From contig CM043702.1 in the NCBI GenBank assembly GCA_023935145.1, positions 109,186,588-109,250,587 of the forward strand: a stretch of DNA of 64,000 bases, in the 5' to 3' direction. The translations under genes were made by a program, and so were the position numbers. The notes beneath the pieces are model-generated. The model saw nothing but the letters and a program-made list of their open reading frames with translations. It was not told the DNA's origin and did not search any database. Below are positions 46,871-57,729 of the stretch, in pieces (position 1 is the stretch's first letter; each line of letters begins with the position of its first letter). This stretch comes from Bretschneidera sinensis. Lineage: Eukaryota > Streptophyta > Magnoliopsida > Brassicales > Akaniaceae.

Positions 46871-47983
46871 TCAAATATTTCTAATAGAGGAACAAGTTCT
46901 TACCCCTTGTGAAGGATCACCAATCACTTGATCAATCAGGTGATAATTTACATACCTCCAATCTTTGGGAAAACTATCCTCTTGTCGGCTTGTAGATGGT
47001 TGGTCCAATTTGAGAGTTTCCATCTCTTTATTTGTTTGAGGTGGACTCTCCTTTGGGTCAATAATAGGAGTGGGTGTTTCTGTTCTTGGAATAAAATCTG
47101 CATCATCATTGAAAGAAACTTCTCTACTACTAATTGGGTTAGACTCATCAAGAGTTACATGTACGGATTCTTCTACCACTAGAGTTCTCTTATTGAAGAC
47201 TCTATAAGCCTTGCTAGAGGTTGAATATCCTAAAAATATCCCTTCATCAGTCTTAAAGTCAAATTTACCCAAGTTAGTTTAATTGTTATTTAGGATGAAG
47301 CATTTATAACCAAATGTACGAAAATATGAGATATTTGGCTTTCTACCTTTCCATAATTCATACGGAGTTTTGTCAAGCATAGGCCTAATTAAAATTCTAT
47401 TCAAGATATAGCAAGAAGGGTTTACTGCTTCAGCCCAAAAGTATTTTGGTAAACTATTTTCACAAAGCATTATTCTTGCAAATTCTTCTAGAGCTCTATT
47501 TTTCCTCTCAACAATTCCATTTTGTTGAGGAGTTCTAGGAGCTGAAAAGTTGTGATCAATTCCATTTTTATCATAAAATTTTGAAAAACTTTGGTTTTCA
47601 AATTCTTTTCCATGATCACTTCTAATGCTTGAAATACAAATTCTTTTTTCATTTTGAACCTTTTTGCAAAAGTTTTCAAATCCTTTGTAAGCTTCATCCT
47701 TATAAGCAATAAAAATAACAAAGGTATATCTTGAATAGTCATCAACAATAACAATAGCATATTGATGGCCACCTAGACAAATGGTACTTATTGGACCAAA
47801 TAAGTCCATATGCAAAAGTTTCAATGGTCTAGTAGTTGAGACTACATTCTTTGATTTAAAAGAAATCCTAGTTTGTTTTCCCATTTGACAAGCATCACAT
47901 ACTTTGTCTTTTTCAAAATTTATTTTGGGAAGTCCAATCACTAAATCTTTTCTAGAAATGATATTAAGCAAATTCATGTTCAC
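46871..47983 (-). pseudogene. Element B integrase
   Basis: 47279-47983: GAG-pre-integrase (VCDACQMGKQTRISF) then the DDE core with LLHMDLFGPI, VDDYSRYTFV, RSDHGKEF and APRTPQQNGIVERKNR. The frame ends at 47279-47281, and 46871-47272 continues with GIFLGYSTSSKAYRV and an acidic linker. One stop separates the two frames. All three catalytic acidic residues appear present. Confidence 0.85.
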
Positions 47984-48063
47984 ATGACTAAGCCTTCTAT
48001 GCCATAGCCATGGGTTTTCACTAAATACGGGAAAAAAAATTTCATTTCGTAATGCAATGATAT

Positions 48064-48400
48064 TTAATCAACTATATGGACATTTTCATGTTTATGGCCA
48101 ACAAACTTGATCTTGTTACTCTTGATGTCTATAACTAGACAATGAGAGGTTTCACATATGACTTTGTTGCCTTTATCACAAAGTTGACTAACACTTAGTA
48201 AATTTGGCTTAAGGCCTTGTACTAGCAATACATTATCTATGGTTGAGAAATCATTACCAACCTTTCCATGTCCGATGATCTTTATTTTTATGTTGTCTCC
48301 AATATTGACAAGTCCGCCATCTCTTAGAGTTAGTTCCTTGAATACACTTTTATCATCGGTCATGTACTTTGAGCATCCACTATCAAGGTACCAACAGTTA
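48064..48400 (-). pseudogene. Element B protease
   Basis: The minus-strand frame reads GNCWYLDSGCSKYMTDDKS with the copia protease site DSGCS near 48370-48385, then LRDGGLVNIGDN and NVLLVQGLKPNLLSVSQLCD. The canonical end of the protease precedes integrase. It closes at a stop at 48064. Confidence 0.8.
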
Positions 48401-48435
48401 CCTTTTTCCTTGGTGTGGAGACATATCTACATCAC

Positions 48436-49043
48436 TCAAGGATACACAATGGCATTTTTAGGTACCCAAAATTTCTTGGGTCCTTTGGGGTTAGTCCTTA
48501 AAAATACGGTTCCTTTTGGGATCCATACTTTCTTAACAGCATATGGTGTTCTATAGATATGCTGATGATGCACAATGCTAGGATGATAGTTATTGAAATT
48601 CCTGGGATGATTCAGTTGTGTATGCCTATAATGCTTAGGATATGAGTTCCTAGGATACATGTTTCTATTTTGAGGAATATGAATATACATGTCATTTCTA
48701 GAAAATATTTGATGATGGTTTCTAGGATACATGCTTGCATTATCATGAGTATGCAAATTATTTCTAGGATAACCATGATGATAATTCCTAGGATATGCAT
48801 ATGCAGTGTGCAAGTCTTTAGTATACATATTATTTCTAAGATGCATATGATGGTTATTCCTAGGATGTGTATAAGCATTCCTGAATGCGCATACATATAA
48901 GCATGAATATTTCTAGGATGTTTCATTCTTGTATATGCATTAGAATTAGCATTTCTAAACTTGATAGCATTCATTGAGGGTGTGTTTTTGACCTTGGTAG
49001 TGATCTTTGAAGTAGAGGCTTCATTCACACATGATGCTTTCAT
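48436..49043 (-). repeat. Imperfect repeat region in element B pol linker
   Basis: About ten copies of a ttcctaggatacat-like unit at irregular 30-70 bp spacing. Read in one frame they give repeated (M)YPRN peptides with many His/Asn/Tyr, between the zinc knuckle/coiled coil and the protease. An adjacent frame gives Ile/Cys-rich repeats, so only one is real, most likely the YPRN frame. Confidence 0.65.
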
Positions 49044-49094
49044 GAATAAGCTCTCTTTTGATTTTTGCTTGTCTAATGGAGAATATCCTAATCT

Positions 49095-50494
49095 TTATTT
49101 TCCTCCACTTAATCTTTGGCAAGAAAGTACTTCATCAAGTTTTTTTTTTCCAAGTGTGAGTCTAGATATTGTACCATTCAATTCTAATATCTTCTTTTTT
49201 AAGTTTTCATTTTCATCTTTTAGGAAATCTTGAGAAGAATCATAAAACAATGAAGATAGTTTATCGTTTTCTTCTCTTAGACTTATCATTTCTTTAGAAA
49301 GAGATGACATTCTTAAGAGTAGAGTTCCTAGAATCAAATTTCTTTAATTCATCATGCATTTCATTTATGACTTCTAACAATTCTTCACTACTACTAACAA
49401 TGTTATTTTTTAAAGAAGGAGAAGATATTACCTCATTTTCATCATCGATTGCCATAAGACATAGGTTGGCAATTTTCTCATATCCGATTTCTTTATCCGA
49501 GGACTCTTCTTCCTCGTCATCACTCCAAGTGGTTGCTATCACAACTTTCTTCTTGAAGCTCCTGTATGGTTTGCTTGTTACCATACAATCGGCCTTAATA
49601 TGACTGGGCTTCTTGCATCCATAGCACACAAGTGGTTCCCTTTTTGAAGTGGGATCCTTTGTGTAAGGTTTCTTGCTTTTCTTCAAGAACCTATGAAACC
49701 GTTTGGTGATTAAAGCCATCTCATCATCTTCTTCGCTGCTCTCTGCTTCTTCTTTCGATTCCTCTTCTCTGTTGCATGTAGAGGCTTTGAGAGCAATCAC
49801 CTTTTTCTTCTTTTCATCATCATTGATAATGGGATTCATTTCTTCCATCTCATATGTCAATAATGACCCAAGAAGTGTTTCAACATCAAGTTTGTCGAGA
49901 TCTTTGGCCTCTGTGATGGCCATCTTCGATTGCTTTCCAAGTAGGTGGCAAAGATCTTAAGATTTTTCTTATTAGTTTAAACTCCTTAATATTCCTACCA
50001 AGAAGCTTCAAACCATTAACAATAGTTGTGAAATGTGAGTACATTTGAGAAGTTGTTTCATTAGGAGACATTCTAAAAGATTCATATTCAGACACTAGCA
50101 TATAGATTTTTGATTTTTTAACCTCACTAGTTCCTTCATATGTAACTTGCAATTTATCTCATATCTCCTTAGCTGAAACACATGCAGAGATTTTATTGTA
50201 TTCAAATATATCTAAAGCACAATGTAAAATGCTTGTGGCTCTACTATTGAGAGACATCATTCTACAATCCTCATCATTGTACTAAGTTTTGAGTTTAGGC
50301 ATTGTATGATTGATTTCTCCAATAGTTATTTCCTTTGATAGAATTTTAGGTCCCTCTTCAATGACTCTCCATAGATTATAATGTTGTTCTTCGACAAAGA
50401 TTTTCATCATATTTTTCCAATAATTATAGTTGGAGTCATTGAACAAAGGAGGCCTATTGTAGGAGTGTCTTTCAGAATAGTTATTTGTTGCCAT
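49095..50494 (-). pseudogene. Element B gag with zinc knuckle
   Basis: Starts at ATG 50494 (MATNNYSERHSYNRPP, FNDSNYNYWKNMM: the copia gag N-terminus, DUF4219/UBN2 type). It continues in 49886-50152 (YEGTSEVKKSKIYMLVSEYESF, FTTIVNGLKLLG) and 49294-49923, which has the knuckle CYGCKKPSHIKADC after an acidic stretch. A coiled-coil-like segment follows at 49095-49337 (SLREENDKLSSLFYD). Stops near 50282 and frameshifts near 49900 and 49300 break it. Confidence 0.85.
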
Positions 50495-50534
50495 CAGATC
50501 AACTCAAGAATATTAAGCCTAAAATTGAGAATGA

Positions 50535-50547
50535 GGCTTTGATATCA
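50535..50547 (-). other. Element B primer-binding site
   Basis: TGATATCAAAGCC on the minus strand, two bases from the LTR end; tRNA-Met type with one change from TGGTATCAAAGCC. Confidence 0.8.
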
Positions 50548-50549
50548 AT

Positions 50550-51684
50550 TGTAGACTGAGGTTTCAATCCAAGAGGGGGTGAATTGGGTTTTTAAAAACT
50601 TTTGCTAATTAAACACAAGTTTATAAAAACAAATAAACCCACAAGCATGTAAACAAATAATGTACTGTAAACAAAAGAGTTTAAGGAATAGAGGATGCAA
50701 ACTTAGTTTATAGTGGTTCGGCAATATTAGATTCGTTTCGACCCTACGTCCACTCTCTTCAAGGAAGCTCCTTGAAGTAATCCACTAAGAAACTTAGTCA
50801 TGTAACTTCATGGGTGTTGCATAAACCTTACAATCAATCCCTTCCTCTTGGAAGCAAATCCCTTCCTCTCGAAAGCAAAATCCCTTCCTCTCGGAAGCTA
50901 ATCTCTTTACAATAAATGATATAACGTAAATGGTAGAGAGACAACAATGAAAGCTTATACAACTGAATAATATCTCTCTTTCAAGGTAAAGCTTGAAGAA
51001 TGGCTCAATAATAAATATTTCAAAGCTTTTGTGTATCAATGAGTAAAAACTTGATTGAATGTGTAATCTCCTCTTGTAAAAATGCTAAATAGAGTGGGTT
51101 TATATAGTCTTGATGGAATATGGCCATTTTGTACTGATCTGGTACGTTTTGGTGCAATTTGTGCTGAAATCTCACATCTCAACGGTCATATTTTTTGAAC
51201 TACCAGTCGATTGAGTCTTAGTACCAGTCGACTGGGTTAAGTTAAAAATCCCATTTTTAAGGCTATTAAAGGCACCAGTCGACTGGGGACAGTTTGTCCA
51301 ATATACCAGTCAACTGGGGACACATTGTCCCATATACCAATCTTCTGGTATAAGTACCCAGTCGATTGGGTTGCTTATCAACCCAATTTTCATGTTTTGA
51401 AATTTTTTTAACTTAAAAATGTTTGATTGAAAAGTTCTATTAAAATACTTTTTCAAAAGGAGCCATAAGACAAGATTTTTACCTGAACAAGTGAGATTTA
51501 CAACTTGTTTCGATACCTTGTTCCTATACTAGATCTTCTATATTGACTTTGTGTTTGATTCGGGTTGAGTTCTTGCACCTTGATCCTTGGCTTAATGCTT
51601 TTATCGCTTAATATACTTAGATAGCATTGTTAGTATTATAAGAGTTGTGTTTTGTCATCATTAAAATATAGGTTAGGGTCAACA
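50550..51684 (-). repeat. Element B 5' LTR
   Basis: 1,135 bp direct repeat of 41580-42732. Carries six palindrome copies (51203-51369) against seven in the other LTR, and the arrangement differs, so the array changed after insertion or during reverse transcription. CTATATAAACCC near 51100 (minus) is the probable TATA box. Confidence 0.9.
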
Positions 51685-51818
51685 ATGGTTTTGTGAGATA
51701 CTTAAATTTTAGGATACCATGAGTGATGAACTTATCTTTGTGTTCTTTATTTTTCATTTAGTTTTTTATTTTATTTTGTTTTGCTAAGGGACTAGCAAAA
51801 TATAAGTTTGGGGGTATT
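51685..51818 (+). other. End of element A internal region with polypurine tract
   Basis: Noncoding sequence matching element D just before its LTR (gctaagggactag type string). It ends in tttgggggtatt directly before the 3' LTR. Confidence 0.7.
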
Positions 51819-52988
51819 TGATGAGTGTCAAATATTGCATATTTAAGCCTCTTAATTTATATTTGTTAAGCTCTTAGTTTGTGTTATTTCACTTTATTTT
51901 ATGTATTTTATGTATTTTTATAGGTTTGTGGAGAAAATGAAGCATTTTAGGAGCTGTCAAGCTTCAAGAACAAAAGCTGAGGAAGCCTAGTGCGATCGAG
52001 TGCACAAGACATGCAATCGAGCACACCAGCCTGCGAACAAGCGCATGCACGACATCCCACATCGGTCAGAAATCTTTGTAGCGCACCATGCTGCGCTCGA
52101 GCGCTCCAAGCTGTGATCGAGTTCACTCGGGTAGTATCCCACATCGAATTTGAAACACATTACACTCGTGAGTTTCCCTATAAAAGCCACACCTCAATGA
52201 AGCAATAGGTGTGCAATCCGGAGGACGTCTGCTAGCATTCTGGGGGATCTCCAAAGCTTTGCTACCACGAGGGGAAGCGCTGCACAACAGTTGCGAGTGG
52301 AATTTCTCCATATACAGTCAGTTTTAATTTATTTCTTTGAGTTTTAAAGTTTTATGTTTAGCACTTTTGTGAAATTTAGTTTCATAATTATGCGAGGCTA
52401 AAACCTTCATCTAAGGTTGAAGATGAAGCCTCGCCATTGTTTAGCATTATATTTTCATAAATGTTCATACAATTATGATATTCTTAGTATTAATGTTCTA
52501 TTTCAATTGTTTGAGTGAACTCTTATAATTGATTGTTTTTAAATTGTTAAATTGGATATTCCTTGTGTTTCATCTGCCGGATACGGTAGATCATTCAAAT
52601 TAGATTGGATATCCATTTTGATTTGTAAATTAAATGGATACATTGGATAGTTTTGGTTTAGTTTGGGTATTCGTCGTGATTTGTATAATGGTGGATTCAT
52701 GGAATGATTTGATAGATTACTTTTATATATAATATGAAGATATATGTTTTACTTTGGTGGGGTGGATTTAGAAAACCTTAGTATTTTTATCAATTGTTTG
52801 TAAATCAATTTAGTTTACTTTATATTTCTTTGCAAGATGCAATCCAAAATTCGGAACTAGGTTAAAATAAGCTTAGTTTAGATAAAAATATTTTCACATC
52901 GCAATTCCCTATGGATTCGACCTCGCACTTGCACAACACTATATTGCAAACGACTCGTGCACTTGTGAGTAATTTAAAACTCACAACA
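51819..52988 (+). repeat. Element A 3' LTR
   Basis: 1,170 bp, close match to 30585-31752, followed by CCAAG. CTCGAG-type self-complementary motifs lie at 51990-52128 and the promoter module at 52136-52186. Confidence 0.9.
52136..52186 (+). promoter_or_regulatory. snRNA-type upstream element plus TATA in element A 3' LTR
   Basis: ATCCCACATCG (52136-52146), 32-bp gap, TATAAAAG (52179-52186). A further exact RTCCCACATCG-like string (atcccacatcgg) occurs at 52055-52066. Confidence 0.6.
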
Positions 52989-55050
52989 CCAAGAAATGTT
53001 TCTAGGCCTGTCAAGCTTCATGTAAAATTGATCTTATGTTATTTTACATAGTAATGTAAATAAAATCCTATATTTTCTATTGTGCAATAAAAAAAATGAC
53101 GTTACCATTCTTTCGTATAAGATAATTGATATCCAATAACACTTTAGCTTAGCTTTTTATACTTAATGAGACTAGAATGAAGGTCAGATTCGAGGCTACT
53201 CAAAGTTGAATCGAACCGAGCTAGATTAGTTCACGAGTAGCTCGAATCATGATCAATCCTAATTGAGTATTTATTGGATCATCTAAAATTTGATATTAAT
53301 ACCGTGAAAAAGTTTGTTTTTGTTGCATGATGTCTACATTCTCAACCACATAGTTGGAAAGGAAGGCAAATTTTACATGATTAAGGTACTTGACTTAGAG
53401 GAACACAATCAACTTTGTGGAGAACCACCATGTTTTATCAATGATGGCTTTCTTAGTGAGGAAAAATAACATCCAGATATCATTCTCTGTTACCTTTAGG
53501 TAACTTAGACTCTAATCTAGGTTTAACTCCATGGATTACCCTTGAAGTACCGGTTTCTTCATTTTACACATTTTATAAAGGCCAAATTAACTTCATTAAT
53601 GATAAAGAAATACAATAGTACATCAAAGCAAAACACTTTCTTAAAGGGTCCTAATTTTACCCATTACTTAGGCACATTGATTAGTGAAGTTCTTACTGTT
53701 GATTGATGAAATTCCTCGTTCTACTCGGTAGAACTCGGTACATGCAAGTTAGAGTGGTCATCCTTAAAACCCTCTATTAGCGGGATTCCTATTAAAGAAG
53801 GTTGATCGTGAAGATATCTGAGCAGCTGATGCTAGAGGCACTGAAAGAATGTGAGTATGCTAATCATAAGTCGTTAGGGTGCATTTAGTTGTGAAAAATT
53901 TCGTTCATTTATCACCATCATTTTTCTTAACACTTTCTTCGATAATTTGGATATTCTTTACATAATTTGTAAATCAACACTTCTATTTTCGATATTATGT
54001 TGGAAAGAGAAATTGTTAAGATATCTTTCATTCACGAAGACCTTCCTCTGACCCGAAGATTCAACTTTGTATTCTTCATCCTTTTTATAGTTAATTTCCT
54101 TTTTCTCTCGTCTGTGGAAGTAGGCCTAGCCGAACCACATAAATCTTGTGTTTTCTTTGTGTGTGACTATTTTGATATTTTAATTTTTCTATCTTTATCG
54201 ATCCTACTACAATAGAAGTGTTATTTTCCAAATTATGTAAAAAAATGTCTAAATTATTAAAGAACGTATTAAGAAATATAGAAATGAAAAAGGAAAAAAA
54301 AATTTCAATACTAAACGCACCCTTAGCTTTTTTATTTTTTAATTTTAGCTTTTTCTATTAACAGTGGGAAGATTTGTGGCAAGCTGATGAATTGATGGGA
54401 AGTAAGTAGCAATGGACTCAAATCTACGTTAAGAATGATCTCCTTTAATTTCTTCCCATGCTCAACTAGAATCCATTGTGATTGAGTCGATGTCTTTTTC
54501 CTCAAAATCTTAGTTAAGTAACTATTCATCATTTTCTCTAGCTGACACAAAAGGGAAAAGAAAGTTAAAGTAGGTAATCTAGAGCATTCGGAGGATCTTT
54601 GAATGTTCAGCCATTAGTAATTTCGGGCCATATCATGCTTTTCTTGGATACTTGCCTTGACTATGGAAGAAGTAAAAAAGGAATTATTGGCTTTGAAGCT
54701 TAGTGGGCTAATGATCCACAAAGCCACAACATTGTCCAATTAGTTTGGTGCCAGAGAATCCCAGGTTCTATAAGCTTTGCTCTCTGTTCAAAGCTTAAGC
54801 AAAGCCAGCAAGAACTAAAACAGTGGAGTTAAGTGAAATATGAGAATCTAAAGAATTAGATAGTTAAAGGTTTGAATGACTTGCAACAAGTATAGTGTTC
54901 TATTAATGGAGGAGATACTAATGGACAAGAGAAAAAGATAAGACAAGCAATGGAATATATTCTTAATAAGGAATATGAGTATTGGCGCCAAAGGACCAGA
55001 CTTAAATGGACTGCCCAAGGTGAGAGGAACACCAAAAAAAAAAAAATTGC
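52989..55050. other. Unassigned intergenic DNA
   Basis: AT-rich, no long frame and no recognisable protein on either strand. Around 53190-53270 there is a degenerate string of gagct/agctcg-type repeats. It may be decayed target DNA or an unknown element. Confidence 0.4.
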
Positions 55051-55599
55051 ATGCTGATGTAGCAAATAATTCTCTTTCTGATAGTCTGGTGACATATGGA
55101 CAATCTTCCCTCTAGAAGCCTGATGACACGTGGATAACTCTCCCTCCAATAAACTAATGACACGTGGCTGCAATGATGAAGGGCATGTTAATGATGAAGC
55201 CATAATCATTCATAAACTTCTCACACGTAAAATCAAAGCAGGATTTCAGGGATTATGTCATCCCATAACACATAATAAGACTTCTCACATGCCAAAAAGA
55301 GAAGTGGGACTTCAGAGATCGCGTCCTCCTGAGCACGTGACGAACTTATTTCCTAAACCACTATAAAAAGGCCCAACGTACATAGATTTCAGTATTCATT
55401 CATTCACGATAAAACACTACTACCATTGTCACTACCCTCATTTTTCTCTCTTAAAACCTTGCACTAACAAAGGCATCGGAGAGTCCTCAGAGGTGCCAAC
55501 CCCCTCTTCGTCTGGTGACTCTTTAGTTCATCGCTCTCTTTCTATGCAAACCTCAAGATTTCAGACCTCCAGCTCGGTGGCAAATTTTCGGCATCAACA
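55051..55599 (+). repeat. Element C (Tat-lineage gypsy) 5' LTR, 3' portion
   Basis: Ends ...GGCATCAACA at 55599, followed by GATTGGCCGTGGGAAAC, a degraded form of the Tat primer-binding region. The 5' limit is uncertain because no second LTR is in the window. The TATA box TATAAAAA is at 55362-55369. Upstream are tandem ~40-bp units with ACACGTGG (see below). Confidence 0.5.
55083..55180 (+). promoter_or_regulatory. Tandem G-box/ABRE-like repeats in element C LTR
   Basis: About 2.5 units of ~37-46 bp: a divergent one at 55086-55100 (gtgacatatgg), TGACACGTGG at 55124-55133 and TGACACGTGGC at 55158-55168, each with aactctccctcc-like spacers. CACGTG also occurs at 55334-55339. Confidence 0.55.
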
Positions 55600-56230
55600 G
55601 ATTGGCCGTGGGAAACCAATTTCTCGCTGACCAGTAGAAGCAAGGAAATATAAGAACTCATTTGTTGTCATGCCGCCTAGAAACACCACCAAAAATACCG
55701 GCAAGGGAATTATCAGAACCAACGCCTTACATACAGGAAACAATACTCACAGCCAATAGTCTGGCTTGAGGTTCTCTGCTGTGTCTAAACATATGACCCC
55801 TTGCCTTGACCCGCGAGCTCTTCCGGTAATGCAACATCCTTTTCAGGCGGAGATAAATCCTCGTGAAGATCTCAGAGGAGCTACCTCAGCATATCTCTCA
55901 ATTATAATGATTCAAGCACAGTTTCTAAAGCTCACTCGTTTGATAACGGACTTGGCCATCGAAGTCTGGGGAGGAGGTTGACAGCTCTCACTCTCGTCCC
56001 CTCACCATGCAACGAGGCAACTAGCCCTCTTAACGATGGGCTCCCCGTCAATAGTCGTTTCACTGTAGAGTCGCACCACCTCGTGCTAGTAGATCTAGAG
56101 GAGGCTCCTCCTCTAGGAGCAACCTCGACCTGGACAAATGGATTGAAGAGATGGAACAGAGAATCAGCAAAGCCCTCAAAGACTAGAATCATAACATCCT
56201 AGATGAACTCAGTATCTAAGACCCACCATT
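55600..56230 (+). other. Element C leader
   Basis: Region between the LTR and gag, without a clear coding frame. 55600-55616 is the primer-binding-like sequence. Short frames here (for example 55766-55981) have no recognisable domain. Confidence 0.4.
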
Positions 56231-56810
56231 CATGTAGGAAGTTCTTGAAGCTCTGTTCCCGCCAAATTTCTAGATACCACGAATCAGACCCTATGATGGC
56301 TCGGCATACCCCTTGGACCACCTACAGCATTATAAGACCACCATGATGTTACATCGGCATTACGATCTTGTCATGTGTCGGGCTTTTCTCCTGACGCTTG
56401 AAAAAGCTTTTGGTACGTTGTATTCTCGGCTAAAGCTGGGAAGCATCGGAACCTTCAAAGAGATTAGCTATGCTTTTGCTTCCCACTTTCTCAACAACAA
56501 GGGACCAAATAAGACCTCGAAAAGTTTGTTTAACATCATTCAACATCGAGGTGAAAGCCTTCGAGCCTACATCTCAAGGTTTAACACTACCACAAGGGAG
56601 ATTCATGATCTCAATCCCAACGTACAGATGTTGACATTAAAAAATGGGCTGAAATCTAGAATCTTCAGCTCTAAGCTAACTAGGTGACCGCCTAAAGATA
56701 TAAATGAGGTCTTGGCCCGAGCGGAGAAGTGCATGCTAACAGAAGATGATCAAGCTTTTCAAAGAGAAAAGCAAGGGGAAACAGAAAAAAAATAAGAAAG
56801 ACATAAGTGA
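56231..56810 (+). pseudogene. Element C gag
   Basis: The open piece 56313-56687 reads MDHLQHYKTTMMLHRHYD, FLLTLEKAF, SISTFKE/FASHFLNNKGPNKTS-like strings and ESLRAYISRFN, the capsid-like gag of Tat/Ogre/Retand elements. Preceding and following parts have stops (for example the TGA at 56685). No intact zinc knuckle is seen; a CxxHxxxxHDTEEC-like string near 56890-56935 is its probable relic. Confidence 0.75.
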
Positions 56811-57149
56811 TCATTGAGTTCAAGATAGGGTGATTCTTCAATGGCCCCCGAAGTCATAGTTCCTCAGTGAAGATCAGAGCAAGTGGTGTTGATTCCATAG
56901 GAACCATGGGCACGATACTGAGGAGTGCCATGCTTTGAAGTAGTAGATTAAGTCCCTCATCAACCGAAGGTACTTAAAGGAATTTATGGGATCACGGCGA
57001 GGGGGAACGCCCGATCGATCCAAGAGGAGTCTAGGATGTCTTTCTGAACAAGACTGAGAGCATCAAGATTTTAAAAAGAGTCCTAAGCTGACCTAAGAGG
57101 ACCCTGACTAGGGAAGCTAAGAAGTCACAGTCACTAGAGTCATCAAAAT

Positions 57150-57720
57150 GATATATAGCAGTCCAACCGCCAGAAGCAACTCTAGAAAGAATAGGAAAAC
57201 ATACACCATGTCCGTAGCTTCTGTCAGCGGACCTCACAAGCGAAGGAAGGCAGGCTAGACAATATCTTTCATAGATGATGATCTTGAAGGAGTACAGACC
57301 CCACACGATGATGCCATGGCAGTTTCCCTCCTTATAACCAACCACGACGTCAGACGCATCTTGGTGGATAACGGAAGCTTAGTGGATATCTTGTTCTACG
57401 ATGCCTTCTAGAAGATGCAATTGAAAGATAATCAGTTGAAGATAATCTCAACCTCGCTTTATGGTTTCTCAAGGGCTTCAGTGTTTGTTGAAGGTAGAAT
57501 AGTACTCTCGGTAACTGTAGGAATAGCTCCATGGACTACCACGATATAGACTACATTTTTGGTAGTCCAGCGACCATCCTCTTACAATGTGATCCTCGGT
57601 AGGCCCACCCTCAATGAGTTGAAAGTGGTCGTATCCACCTACCATTTGACAATGAAATTCTTTACCGACAATGGGGTTAGTGAAGTCAAGGGAGACTAGC
57701 AGGTCTTTAGGTCCTGTTAT
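57150..57720 (+). pseudogene. Element C protease region
   Basis: The plus-strand frame gives TISFIDDDLEGVQTPHDDAM, ITNHDVRRILVDNGSLVDILF (the aspartic-protease site with VDNGSL in place of VDTGSS), then SVTVGIAPWTTT and [16 protein letters not shown]. The motif GRPTLN is typical of Tat protease C-termini. Interrupted by stops near 57257 and 57408 and others. Confidence 0.7.
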
Positions 57721-57729
57721 CTGAATTCT

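Larger units (their letters stand above)
41580..51684 (-). mobile_element. SIRE-like Ty1/copia element B, complete with accessory ORF
   Basis: Two LTRs (5' LTR 50550-51684, 3' LTR 41580-42732) flank gag, protease, integrase, RT, RNase H (45374-50494) and an extra ORF region (43414-44678) downstream of pol, all on the minus strand. The size (10.1 kb), the extra 3' ORF and LTRs starting TGTTGACCCT are typical of the SIRE/Maximus lineage. It sits in element A's 3' noncoding region. Flanks AGACT and ATGGT do not match, so no target duplication is seen. Comparison with element D suggests some host sequence is missing at the site. Confidence 0.85.
30585..52988 (+). mobile_element. Athila-lineage Ty3/gypsy element A, with nested insertions
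   Basis: Bounded by LTRs at 30585-31752 and 51819-52988, with flanks CCTAG and CCAAG as an imperfect 5-bp target duplication. It holds gag, protease, RT, RNase H and integrase in gypsy order. Sequence motifs (DLGAS protease, FVDDFS in RT, NREIK in integrase) place it in the Athila lineage. Insertions: solo LTRs at 32963-34420 and 34719-36065 in gag, and copia element B at 41580-51684 in the 3' noncoding region. Without them the element is about 9.5 kb. All coding parts are broken. Confidence 0.85.

Noticed and set aside
49703..49960. Ser-rich plus-strand frame
   Set aside because: Antisense of the acidic element B gag region.
41575..51689. Target-site duplication for element B
   Set aside because: The flanks AGACT and ATGGT do not match, so I do not claim one.
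55978..56202. Possible host gene in the element C leader
   Set aside because: Short, no domain, and lies between a Tat primer-binding-like site and gag, where a leader is expected.
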